Under the pieces are notes generated by a model. The model ran no database searches. It saw only the letters and a program-made list of their open reading frames with translations, and was not told the DNA's origin. This document shows, piece after piece, positions 1 through 8,140 of a stretch of 11,662 bases of DNA. Where the stretch lies: positions 1-11,662 of the forward strand of contig CAMGCA010000029.1 of the NCBI GenBank assembly GCA_946011705.1, in the 5' to 3' direction. The translations under genes were made by a program, and so were the position numbers. Position 1 is the stretch's first letter. Each line of letters begins with the position of its first letter. Origin of the DNA: an uncultured Clostridia bacterium (lineage in GTDB: Bacteria; Bacillota; Clostridia; Oscillospirales; Oscillospiraceae).

Positions 1-3000
1 CGTGCCCACCATCCGCCGCCCAAGCCCGCCTACCGCCCCCGCCTGCCCTCCGGCGAGGCGCTGGCTCGCAACCCGGTCAGCATGGACGATCTGAAGGTGC
101 CCAACGAGCGGGTACCGGAGCACACCCATGAGGAGCTGGTGCGCTTGCAGAAGGCCTTCGGCTACCGCTACGAGGACGTCAGCACCATCATGCTGCAAAT
201 GGCGAAAAACGGCGGTGAGCCTGCGGGAGCCATGGGCAGCGACACCCCACTGGCCGTGCTGAGTCACACCCATCCCCCTCTGTTCGAATACTTCAAGCAG
301 ATGTTCGCACAGGTCACGAACCCCCCAATTGACGCGCTGCGGGAGAAGATCGTCACCTCCACCACCATCTATGTGGGCGCCCAGGGTAACCTGCTGGAAG
401 AGGCCGCCGACAACTGCAAGGTGCTGAAAATCGACAACCCCATTCTGACGGAAACCGACCTGATGAAGATCAAGGCCATGAAGGTGCCGGGGCTCAAGGT
501 GGTCACCGTTTCCATCTGCTACTATAAGAATACCTCTCTGGAAAAGGCCATCGACCGGCTGTTTGTGGACGTGGACCGGGCCTACCGGGACGGGGCCAAC
601 ATTCTGATCCTGTCCGACCGGGATATTGACGAATACCACGTTGCCATCCCCAGCCTGCTGGCGGTGGGCGCGGTGTCCAAGTATCTGGTGCGCACCCGCA
701 AGCGTACCGCTATGGCACTGATCCTTGAAAGCGGCGAACCGAGACTGGTTCACGACTTTGCTACCCTGCTGGGCTACGGTGCCTGCGCCATCAATCCCTA
801 CCTTGCTCAGGAGAGCATCGGCAGCCTGATTCACGACGGACTGCTGGAAAAGGACTACTACGCCGCAGTCAACGACTACAACAAGGCCGTACTGGCGGGC
901 ATCGTGAAGATTGCCTCCAAGATGGGTATCTCCACCATCCAGTCCTATCAGGGCAGCCAGATTTTTGAGGCCGTGGGCATCAGCTCCGACGTCATCGACA
1001 AGTATTTCACCAACACCGTCAGCCGGGTGGGCGGCATCACGCTGCTGGACATCCAGCAGGAGCTGGAGGACCGGCACCGTCAGGCCTTCGACCCCCTGGG
1101 ACTGGACATCTACATGGATCTGCCCAGCACCGGTGCTCACAAGTTCCGCAGCGGCCCCGCGGCGGAACAGCACCTGTACAATCCCCAGACCATCCACCTG
1201 CTGCAGCAGGCGGTCTGGACGGATGACTACGGCAAATTCAAGCAGTATACCGCCCTGGCCGCCAACGAAACCGGCGACGATATGCACCTGAGAAGCCTGC
1301 TGGACTTTAACTACCCCGCCGAGGGCGTGCCCATCGAAGAGGTGGAGAGCGTTGACAGTATCGTCAAACGCTTCAAGACCGCAGCCATGAGCTACGGCGC
1401 TCTGTCTCAGGAGGCCCACGAGTGCATGGCCGTCGCTATGAACCGCCTGGGCGGCAAGTCCAACACCGGCGAGGGCGGCGAAGCCGAGGATCGCTTCGGC
1501 ACCGAGCGCAACAGCGCCATCAAGCAGGTGGCATCCGCCCGGTTCGGCGTCACCAGCAAATACCTGGTGTCCGCCAAGGAAATCCAGATCAAAATGGCTC
1601 AGGGCGCAAAGCCCGGCGAGGGCGGTCAGCTGCCCGGCGCGAAGGTCTATCCCTGGGTTGCCAAGTGCCGCAACTCTACCACGGGTGTTGGCCTGATCTC
1701 GCCCCCGCCTCACCACGATATCTACTCCATCGAGGATCTGGCTCAGCTGATTTACGACCTGAAGTGCGCCAACCGCAAGGCCGCTATCAATGTCAAGCTG
1801 GTCAGTGAAGCCGGTGTCGGCACCATCGCCGCCGGCGTTGCCAAGGCCGGCGCGGAGGTCATCCTGATTTCCGGCTTTGATGGCGGCACCGGCGCGGCCT
1901 CCATCAACTCCTCCATCCATAACGCGGGCCTTCCCTGGGAGCTGGGCATCGCGGAGGCCCATCAGTGCCTGATCATGAACGGCCTGCGCTCCCGTGTCCG
2001 CATTGAGTCCGACAGTAAGCTGATGTCCGGCCGGGATGTGGCCATTGCTGCCATGCTGGGCGCGGAGGAGTTCGGCTTCGGCACCGGCCCGCTGGTGGCC
2101 ATGGGCTGCGTCATGATGCGGGTTTGCAATCTGGACACCTGCCCCATGGGCATCTGCACCCAGAATCCCGAACTGCGCAAGAAGTTCAAGGGCAAGCCCG
2201 AGCACGTCATGAACTTCATGAAGTTCATGGCCCAGGATCTGCGGGAATACATGGCAAAGCTGGGCGTGCGCACCGTGGAAGAGCTGGTGGGCCGCACCGA
2301 CCTGCTGAAGGTCAAGCCCGCCGCTCCCGGCTCCCGTGCCAGCGAGATGGATCTGTCGGCACTGCTGCACAATCCCCTGGTGGAAAACTCCAACGTCCAC
2401 TTCGAGCCGAAGGCGGTTTATAACTTTGGTCTTGAGCAGACTCCCGATATGCAGATTCTCATGAAGAAGTTCAAAAAGAGCTTCGACAGTCAGCAGCCCA
2501 AGCCCGCTACCATCACCGTGGAGGTGGGCAACACCGACCGTACCTTCGGCAGCATTTTCGGCTCCGAGATTACCGCGAAATTCGGCAACACCCTGCCCGA
2601 CGACACCTTCCATGTCATCTGCAACGGCTACGGCGGTCAGAGCTTCGGCGCCTTCATCCCCAAGGGACTGACCCTGGAACTGGTAGGCGACTGCAACGAC
2701 TATCTGGGCAAGGGCCTGTCCGGCGGCAAGATCATCGTGTATCCGCCCAAGAACATCACCTACGACCGCAGCGAGAACATTGTCATCGGCAACGTGGCCC
2801 TCTATGGCGCCACCGGCGGCAAGGCCTTCATCAGCGGCGTGGCAGGCGAGCGATTCTGCGTCCGCAACTCCGGCGCCACGGCGGTTGTGGAGGGCGTGGG
2901 CGACCACGGCTGTGAGTACATGACCGGCGGCACTGTGGTGGTGCTGGGTAAGACCGGCAAAAACTTCGCTGCCGGCATGAGCGGCGGCATTGCCTACGTT

Positions 3001-3303
3001 CTGGACGAGGACTGGGACTTCTACCAGCGGGTCAACAAGGACATGGTAAGTCTCGAGCCTGTGGAGCACAAGTATGACGTATCCCTGCTGAAAGACCTGA
3101 TCCGGGAGCACGTGGAGGCCACCGGCTCTCCCAGAGGCAAGGAAATTCTGGACAACTTTGGCGAGTATCTGCACAAGTTCAAGAAGGTTCTGCCCCATGA
3201 CTACGACAAGATGCTGCGCCTGATTGCCCAGATGGAAGAAAAGGGCGAGGACAGCGAGCAGGCCCAGATCGAGGCGTTCTACGCCATGAAGAATGCAAAG
3301 TAA
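1..3303 (+). CDS. gltB: Glutamate synthase large subunit, 5'-truncated by the window edge
   Basis: The frame is open from base 1, so the ATG at 82 is internal. About 1,100 residues are visible against roughly 1,500 in the family, and the N-terminal glutamine amidotransferase domain with its catalytic Cys1 is missing. GltB hydrolyses glutamine, channels the ammonia and reductively aminates 2-oxoglutarate to glutamate in the cytosol. Counting from base 1, visible residues ~30-330 form the central domain (EPAGAMGSDTPLAVLS, FAQVTNPPID). Residues ~450-770 form the FMN barrel (MSYGALS, KPGEGGQLPG, SGFDGGTGA). The 3Fe-4S cysteines are C703, C709 and C714, spaced C-x5-C-x4-C (nt 2107-2142). The GXGXG helix domain runs from ~876 to ~1000 (GYGGQSFGAF, then glycine-rich turns). 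The gene is co-transcribed with gltD 14 nt downstream. Nothing suggests it is broken. The assignment is near certain. Confidence 0.97.
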   Translation, partial: RAHHPPPKPAYRPRLPSGEALARNPVSMDDLKVPNERVPEHTHEELVRLQKAFGYRYEDVSTIMLQMAKNGGEPAGAMGSDTPLAVLSHTHPPLFEYFKQMFAQVTNPPIDALREKIVTSTTIYVGAQGNLLEEAADNCKVLKIDNPILTETDLMKIKAMKVPGLKVVTVSICYYKNTSLEKAIDRLFVDVDRAYRDGANILILSDRDIDEYHVAIPSLLAVGAVSKYLVRTRKRTAMALILESGEPRLVHDFATLLGYGACAINPYLAQESIGSLIHDGLLEKDYYAAVNDYNKAVLAGIVKIASKMGISTIQSYQGSQIFEAVGISSDVIDKYFTNTVSRVGGITLLDIQQELEDRHRQAFDPLGLDIYMDLPSTGAHKFRSGPAAEQHLYNPQTIHLLQQAVWTDDYGKFKQYTALAANETGDDMHLRSLLDFNYPAEGVPIEEVESVDSIVKRFKTAAMSYGALSQEAHECMAVAMNRLGGKSNTGEGGEAEDRFGTERNSAIKQVASARFGVTSKYLVSAKEIQIKMAQGAKPGEGGQLPGAKVYPWVAKCRNSTTGVGLISPPPHHDIYSIEDLAQLIYDLKCANRKAAINVKLVSEAGVGTIAAGVAKAGAEVILISGFDGGTGAASINSSIHNAGLPWELGIAEAHQCLIMNGLRSRVRIESDSKLMSGRDVAIAAMLGAEEFGFGTGPLVAMGCVMMRVCNLDTCPMGICTQNPELRKKFKGKPEHVMNFMKFMAQDLREYMAKLGVRTVEELVGRTDLLKVKPAAPGSRASEMDLSALLHNPLVENSNVHFEPKAVYNFGLEQTPDMQILMKKFKKSFDSQQPKPATITVEVGNTDRTFGSIFGSEITAKFGNTLPDDTFHVICNGYGGQSFGAFIPKGLTLELVGDCNDYLGKGLSGGKIIVYPPKNITYDRSENIVIGNVALYGATGGKAFISGVAGERFCVRNSGATAVVEGVGDHGCEYMTGGTVVVLGKTGKNFAAGMSGGIAYVLDEDWDFYQRVNKDMVSLEPVEHKYDVSLLKDLIREHVEATGSPRGKEILDNFGEYLHKFKKVLPHDYDKMLRLIAQMEEKGEDSEQAQIEAFYAMKNAK

Positions 3304-3317
3304 GGAGGCAGACGTAA

Positions 3318-4790
3318 ATGGGAAAGCCTACAGGATTTATGGAGATCAACCGGCAGGTAAGCTACGAGCTGCCCCCGGAGGAACGCACTAAGAACTTTAA
3401 TGAATTTCACATCCCCCTGCACCCCGACGAGCAGCAGGCTCAGGGTGCCCGCTGCATGGACTGCGGCGTGCCCTTCTGCCAGAGCGGTATGCTGATTGGT
3501 GGAATGTTCAGCGGATGCCCCCTGAACAACCTGATCCCCGAGTGGAACGACCTTGTCTACCGGGGCCAGTGGGATCTGGCGGTGAAGCGGCTGATTGCCA
3601 CCAACCGCTATCCGGAGTTTACCAGCCGGGTGTGCCCCGCTCTGTGCGAGGCTGCCTGCACCTGCGGCATGACCACGGGAAATCCCGTCACCGTCAAGGA
3701 AAACGAGCGGGCTGTGGTGGAGTATGGCTACGAAAGCGGCACTATCCACGCGGTGCCGCCACCGTCCCGCACGGGAAAGCGGGTGGCGGTGGTGGGCACC
3801 GGCCCCTCCGGCCTGTCTGTGGCAGACCTCCTCAACAAGCGGGGCCACAAGGTGACCATGTACGAGCGCAGCGACCGGGTTGGTGGTCTTCTGATGTACG
3901 GCATCCCCAACATGAAGCTGGAAAAGTGGGTCATTGACCGCCGGGTGGATATCCTGAAAGAGGAAGGCATTGAATTCAAGACCAACGTGGACGTGGGTCG
4001 GGACATCGGTGCGGAAGAATTGAAAGCCCAGTATGACGCCGTGGTGCTGTGCTGCGGTGCCAAGCAGCCCCGGGACATCGGCGCACCGGGCCGGGACGCT
4101 GAGGGCATCTACTTTGCGGTGGATTACCTCAGCAGTGTCACCAAGAGCCTGCTGGATTCCGGCTTTGGCGATGGCAGGGCTATCACCGCCTCCGGCAAGA
4201 AGGTGCTGGTCATCGGCGGCGGCGACACCGGCAACGACTGCGTGGGCACTGCCATCCGGCAGGGCTGTACCTCTGTGACCCAGCTGGAAATGATGCCCTG
4301 CCCGCCCACCTGCCGTGCCCCCGGCAACGACTGGCCCGAGTGGCCCCGGGTGCTGAAGACCGACTACGGCCAGCAGGAGGCCATCGACAAATTCGGCTGT
4401 GACCCCCGGCTGTACAAGACCACCGTCAAGGAGTTCTACAAGAACGAAAACGGGCAGGTCTGCGGCGCGCTGATCGCCAAGCTGGAAAGTCAGGTAGTGG
4501 ACGGACGGCGCATGATGGTGCCCACCGGCGAGGAATTTGCCATCGAGTGTGATCTGGTGCTGATTGCCGCCGGCTTCACCGGCTGTGAAAGCTATGTGGC
4601 GGAAGCCTTCGGCGTAGACATGACCCCCAGAGGCACCGTGGCGGATAAAAAGTACGCTACCAGCCAGCCCGGCGTTTTCGCCTGCGGCGATATGCGCCGG
4701 GGCCAGAGCCTTGTGGTCTGGGCACTGCGGGAAGGCCGTGACACCGCCGCCGTGGTGGATGAATACCTGATGGGATATACGAACCTGTGA
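3318..4790 (+). CDS. gltD: Glutamate synthase small subunit (NADPH-dependent, FAD/Fe-S)
   Basis: This 490-residue protein has the normal length for GltD, which passes electrons from NAD(P)H through FAD and 4Fe-4S clusters to the FMN of GltB. The N-terminal Fe-S domain holds two cysteine groups: C46, C49, C54, C67 (CMDCGVPFC...GCPLNN) and C106, C110, C114 with an extra C116 (CPALCEAAC). The FAD dinucleotide-binding loop VVGTGPSG lies at ~158-165, the NAD(P)H-binding loop [11 protein letters not shown] at ~298-308, and the C-terminal FAD motif [13 protein letters not shown] near 450-465. The ATG at 3318 is fixed by AAGGAGG at 3302-3308, which overlaps the gltB stop codon and leaves a 9-nt spacer, suggesting translational coupling. 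A GC-rich hairpin follows the stop. NADPH rather than NADH preference is assumed from the bacterial family. Confidence 0.97.
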   Translation: MGKPTGFMEINRQVSYELPPEERTKNFNEFHIPLHPDEQQAQGARCMDCGVPFCQSGMLIGGMFSGCPLNNLIPEWNDLVYRGQWDLAVKRLIATNRYPEFTSRVCPALCEAACTCGMTTGNPVTVKENERAVVEYGYESGTIHAVPPPSRTGKRVAVVGTGPSGLSVADLLNKRGHKVTMYERSDRVGGLLMYGIPNMKLEKWVIDRRVDILKEEGIEFKTNVDVGRDIGAEELKAQYDAVVLCCGAKQPRDIGAPGRDAEGIYFAVDYLSSVTKSLLDSGFGDGRAITASGKKVLVIGGGDTGNDCVGTAIRQGCTSVTQLEMMPCPPTCRAPGNDWPEWPRVLKTDYGQQEAIDKFGCDPRLYKTTVKEFYKNENGQVCGALIAKLESQVVDGRRMMVPTGEEFAIECDLVLIAAGFTGCESYVAEAFGVDMTPRGTVADKKYATSQPGVFACGDMRRGQSLVVWALREGRDTAAVVDEYLMGYTNL

Positions 4791-4795
4791 CTCTG

Positions 4796-4823
4796 TGCCC
4801 CCGGGCTTGAAGACCCGGGGGCA
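4796..4823 (+). terminator. GC-rich hairpin ending the gltBD unit
   Basis: A perfect 10-bp stem, TGCCCCCGGG (4796-4805) pairing with CCCGGGGGCA (4814-4823), encloses an 8-nt loop and begins 6 nt after the gltD stop. It lacks the T-run of a classical intrinsic terminator (TTCCC follows), so it may work only partly, or may protect the 3' end of the gltBD message. A promoter for the next gene starts 11 nt further on, which supports a transcription-unit boundary here. Confidence 0.6.
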
Positions 4824-4833
4824 TTCCCATGCC

Positions 4834-4861
4834 TTGCAAAGCTGGAAAAAACTGCTATAAT
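4834..4861 (+). promoter_or_regulatory. Extended -10 promoter of the esterase gene
   Basis: TTGCAA (4834-4839) serves as a 4/6 match to the -35 box. A 16-nt spacer leads to a perfect TATAAT (4856-4861), preceded by the extended -10 TG (TGCTATAAT). Transcription would start near 4868, giving a leader of about 24 nt before the ATG at 4892. This also rules out the in-frame upstream ATG at 4829, which lies upstream of the promoter. Confidence 0.7.
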
Positions 4862-4891
4862 ATACCAGAATCTAAGCAAGAGGAGACAATC

Positions 4892-5662
4892 ATGATTATC
4901 AAACGGAATTTTGACTATTACGGGTCAAACCGTCCCCTGCACATTTATCTACCGGAGGATTACTACCAGACCAGCGAGCGCTACCCGGTGATGTATTTCT
5001 TTGACGGGCACAACCTGTTTTATGACAGCGACGCTACCTACGGCAAAAGCTGGGGGCTGAAAACCTTCCTGGATGGCTGGAACAAGAAGATGATCATCGT
5101 GGGCATGGAGTGCAGCCATGTTGGCAACGAGCGGCTGGAGGAGTACCTGCCGTACCCAGCTACCACCACAGCCTTCGGGCCGCTGGCGGTGAAGGGAAAT
5201 GAGACGCTGGAATGGATCGTAAATCAGGTCAAGCCCATGATCGACCGGGACTACCGAACCTACCCCAACCGGCAGTGTACCGGCATCGCCGGCTCCAGCA
5301 TGGGCGGCCTGATGGCTATTCGAGGAGTCCTTCACTACAATTTCTGCTTTTCCAAGGCAGCCTGCGTGTCCAGCGCCATCGGCTTCTGCCCGGAATCCGT
5401 CATGGCGGAAGCCTACGGCACGCACATCGACCCGGATACCAGAGTGTACCTGTCCTGGGGCTCCCAGGAGGCCTGGGGGGAGCACGATCCCTGGCATGAG
5501 GATCCCCGCAGTCCCTCCTACCGCTGGAACCATGCCATCGCCCGGCAGGTGGAGAGCCGCGGCGGCGCGGCCTGGGCCTATTGTCAGCCCGGCGGCGGCC
5601 ACTGCGCGGCAGACTGGGAAAAGCGGGTTCCCGACTTTATGGACTTCCTCTGGATGCGTTGA
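4892..5662 (+). CDS. Serine esterase, alpha/beta hydrolase (esterase-D / enterochelin-esterase type)
   Basis: A 256-residue cytosolic hydrolase without a signal peptide. The fold is indicated by an early strand with [11 protein letters not shown] (31-41), which forms the oxyanion region, and by the nucleophile elbow GSSMGG (134-139) with S136 as nucleophile. The likely catalytic histidine is H237 in [11 protein letters not shown]181 or D199 could supply the acid. This arrangement is typical of the Esterase_D / putative esterase family (COG2382/COG0627-like), which cleaves carboxylic esters; the natural substrate cannot be told. The ATG at 4892 is chosen because AGGAG (4881-4885) lies 6 nt upstream and the promoter is just before it. 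The stop codon is embedded in the beginning of a degenerate GGDEF sequence. The two were probably brought together by deletion rather than forming a functional fusion. Confidence 0.85.
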   Translation: MIIKRNFDYYGSNRPLHIYLPEDYYQTSERYPVMYFFDGHNLFYDSDATYGKSWGLKTFLDGWNKKMIIVGMECSHVGNERLEEYLPYPATTTAFGPLAVKGNETLEWIVNQVKPMIDRDYRTYPNRQCTGIAGSSMGGLMAIRGVLHYNFCFSKAACVSSAIGFCPESVMAEAYGTHIDPDTRVYLSWGSQEAWGEHDPWHEDPRSPSYRWNHAIARQVESRGGAAWAYCQPGGGHCAADWEKRVPDFMDFLWMR

Positions 5663-5985
5663 CAGACGAGGCCAGCCGGGATTATCTGACGGGCCTGCTG
5701 AATCGGCGGGGGCCGCGGACGGCCATGGAATCCCTGCGCCGGGAAGGCCTTCCTCTGGCGGTTTATCTGTTCGATCTGGATGATTTGAAGAAGACAAACG
5801 ATGCCTGTGGGCACGAAATGGGAGACCGGCTCATTTGGGTCCACTTGCTCCGTGGGAATCGCTCTGTGCGCCCGTCCTCGGTGCTGATCGAGCGGGCGGA
5901 TCAGGCTGTGTACCGGGCCAAGCGGGAAAATAAGGGGGGCTACATCCTGTGGGAAGGCTCCGCTCAGGGCAATACGGCGGAATAA
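5650..5985 (+). pseudogene. Remnant of a GGDEF (diguanylate cyclase) domain
   Basis: The frame running to the TAA at 5983 begins with the GGDEF-domain opening DYLTGLLNRRG and continues with FDLDDLKKTND..GHEMGDRLI, the metal and substrate-binding front half. It ends with the family's C-terminal ERADQAVYRAKRENKGG..LW. Only ~91 residues separate these ends where ~160 are normal, and the GGDEF/GGEEF signature itself is absent. In another frame (5849-5872) SVGIALCA is readable, which matches the conserved SxGxA strand near the end of such domains. So at least one large internal deletion (around 5833-5848) and a second frame change (5864-5880) have occurred. No sensor domain, start codon with ribosome binding site, or catalytic centre remains. 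It cannot make cyclic di-GMP. Confidence 0.85.
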
Positions 5986-6046
5986 TCGGCATTTTCCATT
6001 CATTTTCCGGCAGAAAACGATAGATTTTCGGCGGGTTTTACCACCA

Positions 6047-6059
6047 GTCAACAGTTGAC
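6047..6059. promoter_or_regulatory. Inverted repeat over the -35 box, possible operator
   Basis: GTCAAC-A-GTTGAC is a perfect inverted repeat with 6-bp arms around one central base. Its right arm contains most of the TTGACA -35 box of the promoter serving the ATP-grasp operon, so a bound dimeric regulator would block RNA polymerase. No regulator gene lies in the window and the repressor family is unknown. A 6-bp palindrome can arise by chance. Confidence 0.4.
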
Positions 6060-6083
6060 AAGTATTTCCTGCGGTGATAAACT
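6055..6083 (+). promoter_or_regulatory. Promoter of the ATP-grasp/M14 operon
   Basis: A consensus -35 TTGACA (6055-6060) is followed after 17 nt by TAAACT (6078-6083), with an extended -10 TG one base before it (TGATAAACT). The predicted start is near 6090, about 70 nt before the first ATG. It is the only good promoter in front of the five tightly packed genes at 6159-10801. The transcript would begin directly with a terminator-like hairpin. Confidence 0.7.
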
Positions 6084-6097
6084 ATTTTGTGAAGAGT

Positions 6098-6135
6098 AAA
6101 GGCGCTTTTCCCGAATAGGGATGAAGCGCCTTTTT
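6098..6135 (+). terminator. Leader hairpin with T-run (attenuator or read-through terminator)
   Basis: AAAGGCGCTT (6098-6107) pairs with AAGCGCCTTT (6124-6133). Inside it TCCC/GGGA (6109-6112, 6118-6121) closes a GAATA loop, and the stem runs into TTTTT (6131-6135). This is the shape of an intrinsic terminator. It lies between the promoter at 6055-6083 and the ribosome binding site GGAGGG (6145-6150) of the first operon gene. It could end transcripts from the upstream esterase/GGDEF unit, or it could act as an attenuator or 5'-stabilising hairpin for the operon. Confidence 0.7.
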
Positions 6136-6158
6136 CATAAATACGGAGGGAAAAGCCT

Positions 6159-7475
6159 ATGGATGGACTCATTGCGCACAGTGAAACGATCAATAAGCTG
6201 CTGGCCCGCTACGGCGTGAAATTCGGCATCTACAAAAACGGCGAATTCAGGGAGCAGCTGTTCCCCTTTGACCCCATCCCCCGGGTCATCGGCCACGAAG
6301 AATTTGCCTATCTCGAAAAGGGCCTGCGGCAGCGGGTGGATGCCCTGAACTGCTTCCTGCGGGATATTTACGGAAAAAAGCAGATTTTGAAGGACGGCGT
6401 CATTCCGGAGGAATTTGTGTTCTCCGCCAAGGGGTATCTGCCCCCCTGTGACGGCGTTGTGCCGCCCAAGGGCATCTACAGCCACATCTCCGGCGTCGAT
6501 CTGGTGCAGTCGAAAAATGACAGCTGGTACATTCTGGAGGATAACCTCCGTGTTCCCTCCGGCGCGTCCTACCCCATGATCGCCCGGGAGTTCCAGCGTA
6601 AGAGCGCCCCGGCGGCGTTCCTGCACAACAGCGTCATCGACAACCGAAACTACGCTCAGATGCTGAAGAGCGTTATGGACAACGTGAACACCGGCGGCAT
6701 CAACGTGATTCTGTCTCCGGGACGGTATAACGCAGCCTTCTTCGAGCACTCCTATCTGGCCGAGCGCACCGGGGCGGTGCTGACCACCGGCAGCGATCTG
6801 GTCTGCGAAAACGATAACCTCTACTATGTGGACTACGAGGGCAGAAAGCGTCGGGTGGGCGCGGTGTACCGCCGGATTTCCGATGAGTACCTTGACCCCA
6901 TGACCTTCTACGAGGATTCCGTCATCGGCATTCCCCACGTCTTCGAGGCCTATCGCAAGGGCAACGTGGCTCTGCTGAACGCCCCCGGCAACGGCGTGGC
7001 GGACGACAAGGGCATCTACTACTTTGTGCCCAAAATGATTCGCTACTATCTGGGCGAGGAAGCCATTTTGCAGAACGCACCCACCTACCTGCCTTACTAC
7101 CAGCAGGACATGAAGTATACGCTGGACAACTTCGACAATCTGGTGATTAAGGATGTAGCGGAAGCCGGCGGCTACGGCGTGGTCTTCGGCAACAGCCTGA
7201 CAAAGGAGCAGAAGGCGGACTTTATCACCCTGCTGAAAAATGAGCCTCGCCGTTTCATCGCTCAGGAGGTCATTGACTTCTATGATCTGGACATTCTGGA
7301 TGAAAATGGCGGACGGGTGCCCAGAAAGGCCGATCTTCGGGCCTTCGTGCTCACCGGCAGCACCACACAGGTCTGGCCCAGCGGCCTGACCCGGTTCTCC
7401 CGGAACCCCAATTCGTTTATTGTCAATTCTTCTCAGGGCGGAGGTTTTAAGGATACATGGGTATTATCACGCTAG
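6159..7475 (+). CDS. Circularly permuted ATP-grasp protein (COG2308, CP_ATPgrasp family)
   Basis: A 438-residue cytosolic protein of the circularly permuted ATP-grasp family (formerly DUF404/DUF407). Such enzymes are predicted to activate a carboxylate with ATP and join it to an amine; no substrate is established. Visible family motifs are SHISGVDLV (108-116), ILEDNLRVPSGASYPM (125-140), ILSPGRYNAAFFEHSYLA (184-201), APGNGVADDKGIYYFVP (275-291), the glycine-rich nucleotide loop VIKDVAEAGGYGV (329-341), FIAQE (366-370), KADLRAFV (390-397) and the C-terminal NSSQGGGFKDTWVL (423-436). These include the acidic and basic residues expected for ATP and magnesium binding. The ATG is supported by GGAGGG 8 nt upstream. 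The gene heads a five-gene operon and overlaps the next gene by 19 nt. Family assignment is firm; the reaction is inferred. Confidence 0.92.
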   Translation: MDGLIAHSETINKLLARYGVKFGIYKNGEFREQLFPFDPIPRVIGHEEFAYLEKGLRQRVDALNCFLRDIYGKKQILKDGVIPEEFVFSAKGYLPPCDGVVPPKGIYSHISGVDLVQSKNDSWYILEDNLRVPSGASYPMIAREFQRKSAPAAFLHNSVIDNRNYAQMLKSVMDNVNTGGINVILSPGRYNAAFFEHSYLAERTGAVLTTGSDLVCENDNLYYVDYEGRKRRVGAVYRRISDEYLDPMTFYEDSVIGIPHVFEAYRKGNVALLNAPGNGVADDKGIYYFVPKMIRYYLGEEAILQNAPTYLPYYQQDMKYTLDNFDNLVIKDVAEAGGYGVVFGNSLTKEQKADFITLLKNEPRRFIAQEVIDFYDLDILDENGGRVPRKADLRAFVLTGSTTQVWPSGLTRFSRNPNSFIVNSSQGGGFKDTWVLSR

Positions 7476-8125
7476 AAAAGAGTAATAATCTGCTCTGGCT
7501 GGGCAGATACACCGAGCGGGTGCACACCACCCTGAAATACTACATCGAGGCCACGGACCGGATGATCGACCGGGATCCGGGCTACTACGCCATTTTCTGC
7601 GAAAAAATCGGCATTCCGGACATTTACGGCTCCCGGGAGGCCTTCTGGACCCGGTATCCCTTCGATACCGACGACCCCAATTCCATTTTCAGCAACCTCT
7701 ACCGGGCCTATGACAACGCCATCGTCATGCGCGACTACATCGGCACCGAAACCATGGCCTACATCCAGCTGGCCATTGATGATATGAAGTCTGCCCGCCG
7801 GGTGGACACCTACCTTGCTGACCTGATGCTGGTCATCGACCATATTCTGGCTTTCTGGGGCTGCGTCAACGACCTCATCTACGACGAGCAGACCCGCAAC
7901 ATCATTAAGTTGGGCAAGGGCATCGAGCGGCTGGCTCTGTACCTGAGCCTTGACCGTCCACTGGCGGACATCCACCGGGAGTACACCAGAATGAAGCAGT
8001 TCCTGCGCAAGTCCCATATGCACTACGATGAGAGCGTGCTGTACACCATCGACAATATGCTCTTTGAGGACGAGGTCTGCTACAACACCGTCCGCAGCCT
8101 GATCAGAAACCTGATCACCGAGTAA
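7457..8125 (+). CDS. Alpha-E domain protein (DUF403, COG2307)
   Basis: A 222-residue, largely helical protein opening with the family signature NNLLWLGRYTERVHTTLKY (10-28), as in the alpha-E proteins that almost always sit beside a circularly permuted ATP-grasp gene or are fused to one. Later motifs are SIFSNLYRAYDNAIVMRDYI (about 75-94) and LGKGIERLALYLSL (about 151-164). Its role is unknown; acting as a partner or scaffold of the ATP-grasp enzyme is inferred from that constant association. The ATG lies inside the end of the ATP-grasp gene (19-nt overlap), with GGAGG at 7440-7444 and AAGGA at 7448-7452 as possible ribosome binding sites. At 222 residues it is clearly shorter than the ~300 residues common in proteobacterial and actinobacterial members. 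No frameshift is visible, so this may be a compact clostridial form. Confidence 0.88.
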   Translation: MGIITLEKSNNLLWLGRYTERVHTTLKYYIEATDRMIDRDPGYYAIFCEKIGIPDIYGSREAFWTRYPFDTDDPNSIFSNLYRAYDNAIVMRDYIGTETMAYIQLAIDDMKSARRVDTYLADLMLVIDHILAFWGCVNDLIYDEQTRNIIKLGKGIERLALYLSLDRPLADIHREYTRMKQFLRKSHMHYDESVLYTIDNMLFEDEVCYNTVRSLIRNLITE

Positions 8126-8130
8126 GAAAA

Positions 8131-8135
8131 GAGGG
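8131..8135 (+). promoter_or_regulatory. Ribosome binding site that points to an ATT start
   Basis: GAGGG lies 5 nt before the ATT codon at 8141 and just after the alpha-E stop codon. It is the only Shine-Dalgarno-like sequence in a proper position for the transglutaminase gene. The later GTG at 8249 has no purine-rich site ahead of it: the preceding bases CGCCAGCAG belong to the open frame. Confidence 0.5.
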
Positions 8136-8140
8136 ATAGC

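Noticed and set aside
4829..4891. Upstream in-frame ATG for the esterase adding 21 residues
   Set aside because: It precedes the predicted promoter, lacks a ribosome binding site and is not family-like; the ATG at 4892 has AGGAG in place.
4949..5797. 282-codon open frame on the minus strand opposite the esterase gene
   Set aside because: It mirrors the high-GC codon pattern of a convincing plus-strand esterase, has no recognisable motifs and low-complexity Gly/Ala/Pro/His composition.
5581..5985. Intact 134-residue GGDEF-like gene
   Set aside because: The N-terminal third merely overlaps the esterase coding sequence in another frame, and the rest lacks the active-site centre with a frame change inside; treated as a remnant.
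6135..6938. 267-codon minus-strand open frame opposite the ATP-grasp gene
   Set aside because: It is the antisense shadow of a gene with many conserved motifs and has no family resemblance of its own.
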